From: Planctomycetota bacterium
GTDB lineage: Bacteria > Planctomycetota > Planctomycetia > Pirellulales > Thermoguttaceae
Length of the DNA: 5,805 nucleotides
Direction of reading: 5' to 3'
NCBI GenBank assembly: GCA_023397045.1
Contig: JAEWUR010000686.1
Coordinates: forward strand, 1-5,805
Shown here: positions 5,035 through 5,805 of the stretch, in pieces
How the letters are laid out: each line of letters starts with the position of its first letter
How positions within the stretch are numbered: position 1 is the stretch's first letter
Position numbers and translations under genes: made by a program
Notes under the pieces: model-generated
Databases searched by the model: none
The model's input: only the letters and a program-made list of their open reading frames with translations
Told to the model about the DNA's origin: nothing

Positions 5035-5805
5035 GTGCTCCCCTCCTCGGGCAGCACGACAAGAAACGCGACCACCTCGAAATCATTGATACCGTAGAAT
5101 TCGCCCTTTGTTGCGGTAGTGCCACCGGGAGTGAACAGACTGGCGACCGCACGCTCTTCCTTCTTGCCGATGATCGACGCAACCGCCGTGGCCAACAGGT
5201 CTTGAACGACGCGCATATCGCGGCCGTTCTTCGTCATCTTATCGAATCGAACGCACGCCCCGGCATCGGGAATGTCGCGGCCGATGCAGAGCCGCTTCAA
5301 CCGATCGAGCGATTGCTTGGCCTGGGTGAACGGCAGCAAAACGGTGCTGTCGTCGCCGACATGCACGATGTAATGGGGTGCGAGCGGGTAGCCCGGCTCG
5401 ATGGCCTTGGTAGCCGCATCGCCGGCAGCCCGCAGGCAGAAGATGACGCCCGGCGGGATGTTGGCCTCGTCGTTGCCCACGGCGGTAGTAACGGCAAACG
5501 TGCCGAAGGGGAGCGATTCGAGCCGGCCGGCATTCTCCTTCAGGAAGCCCGAGAGGTCGACGCGGAAGTCGTTTAGCGTAAGATCGGCAATGGAAACGCC
5601 GCTGCTCAAGTCTTCGAGGTCGATTACGGCGTCTTGCAGCTTGAGGAGTTGCTTGCGGCGGTATTCCAGGTCGTTCATCTGGTTGCCGGACTGTTGCTCG
5701 ATCAGGTTTTCTTCGCCTGTAGCAGAAATATCCAGCAGTACCATACGGCCGCTGACCCGCTGTTCGAGGTTGATATACTCCTCCAACTCCATATTGGGCC
5801 AGAAG
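5031..5805 (-). CDS. C-terminal part of a probable SNF2-family helicase (5' end outside the window)
   Basis: The frame stays open to the right edge: codons upstream of the first in-frame ATG (5792) read FWPN, so that ATG is internal and 257 residues are visible. No helicase motif falls in the visible part. The call rests on family knowledge of the C-terminal region: WPNMELEEYINLEQRV and RMVLLDISATGEENL, as found just after the helicase core; DLEYRRKQLLKLQDAVIDLE; GVSIADLTLNDFRVDLSGFL; and a globular end domain (PPGVIFCLRAAG, PHYIVHV, FEVVAFLVVLPEE). It also rests on the adjacent DUF4391 gene, a usual partner. The protein should be an ATP-dependent DNA translocase of the operon. The TGA stop overlaps the GTG start of the DUF4391 gene by 4 bases. 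The family call is likely but indirect; a different large protein with this C-terminus is not excluded. Confidence 0.68.
   Translation of the reverse strand, partial: FWPNMELEEYINLEQRVSGRMVLLDISATGEENLIEQQSGNQMNDLEYRRKQLLKLQDAVIDLEDLSSGVSIADLTLNDFRVDLSGFLKENAGRLESLPFGTFAVTTAVGNDEANIPPGVIFCLRAAGDAATKAIEPGYPLAPHYIVHVGDDSTVLLPFTQAKQSLDRLKRLCIGRDIPDAGACVRFDKMTKNGRDMRVVQDLLATAVASIIGKKEERAVASLFTPGGTTATKGEFYGINDFEVVAFLVVLPEEGST
5040..5048 (-). promoter_or_regulatory. Strong Shine-Dalgarno site for the GTG start of the DUF4391 gene
   Basis: GAGGAGGGG on the minus strand lies inside the last helicase codons, 5 bases before GTG at 5034. It supports the non-ATG start and the GTGA overlap with the helicase stop. 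It is the best ribosome-binding site in the window, so the DUF4391 protein may be initiated independently as well as by coupling. Confidence 0.75.

Noticed and set aside
5031..5792. Reading the rightmost gene as a complete 253-residue protein starting at 5792
   Set aside because: The frame stays open upstream to the window edge, and the residues before the Met continue a helicase-like sequence (WPNMELEEY), so the Met is internal.

Overview
The window is a tightly packed minus-strand operon fragment, read from the right end to the left, with the hallmarks of a restriction-modification or phage-defence locus. In transcription order it holds: the C-terminal end of a large protein that looks like an SNF2-type helicase (cut by the right edge); a DUF4391-family protein with a C-terminal coiled coil; a Schlafen-type AlbA_2 / HATPase_c_4 ATP-binding protein; a full-length type III restriction-modification adenine methyltransferase (Mod); and a RhuM-family protein (cut by the left edge). 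No gene on the plus strand is convincing. No type III restriction subunit (Res) is visible. If present, it would most likely lie beyond position 1.

The first three genes are linked by 4-base stop/start overlaps (GTGA at 5031-5034, ATGA at 4255-4258), so they are probably translationally coupled. The pattern breaks before mod. A 162-base leader (2630-2791) separates it from the ATPase gene and contains two copies of a roughly 40-base repeat, each with a tandem TTTGAC pair spaced by 11 bases. A short ORF in the leader also begins in an ATGA overlap. mod starts at a TTG codon. Between mod and rhuM lies an 83-base spacer mostly filled by two inverted, REP-like palindromes, each preceded by GTAG.

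A likely reading is that Mod methylates adenines in host DNA at a specific site, while the helicase/DUF4391/ATPase module and a Res subunit outside the window act on unmodified DNA. RhuM proteins are known passengers of such loci and have no established biochemical role. The part played by the helicase, DUF4391 and Schlafen proteins is inference from linkage.

The organism cannot be fixed. Coding GC is moderate to high (about 40 to 70% by hand count of individual lines), and all genes use bacterial start and Shine-Dalgarno conventions. REP-like units built on GGTGGACT/AGTCCACC are, from memory, common between genes in planctomycete and some other environmental genomes, which is only a weak hint. 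There is no gene-free stretch over 300 bases.
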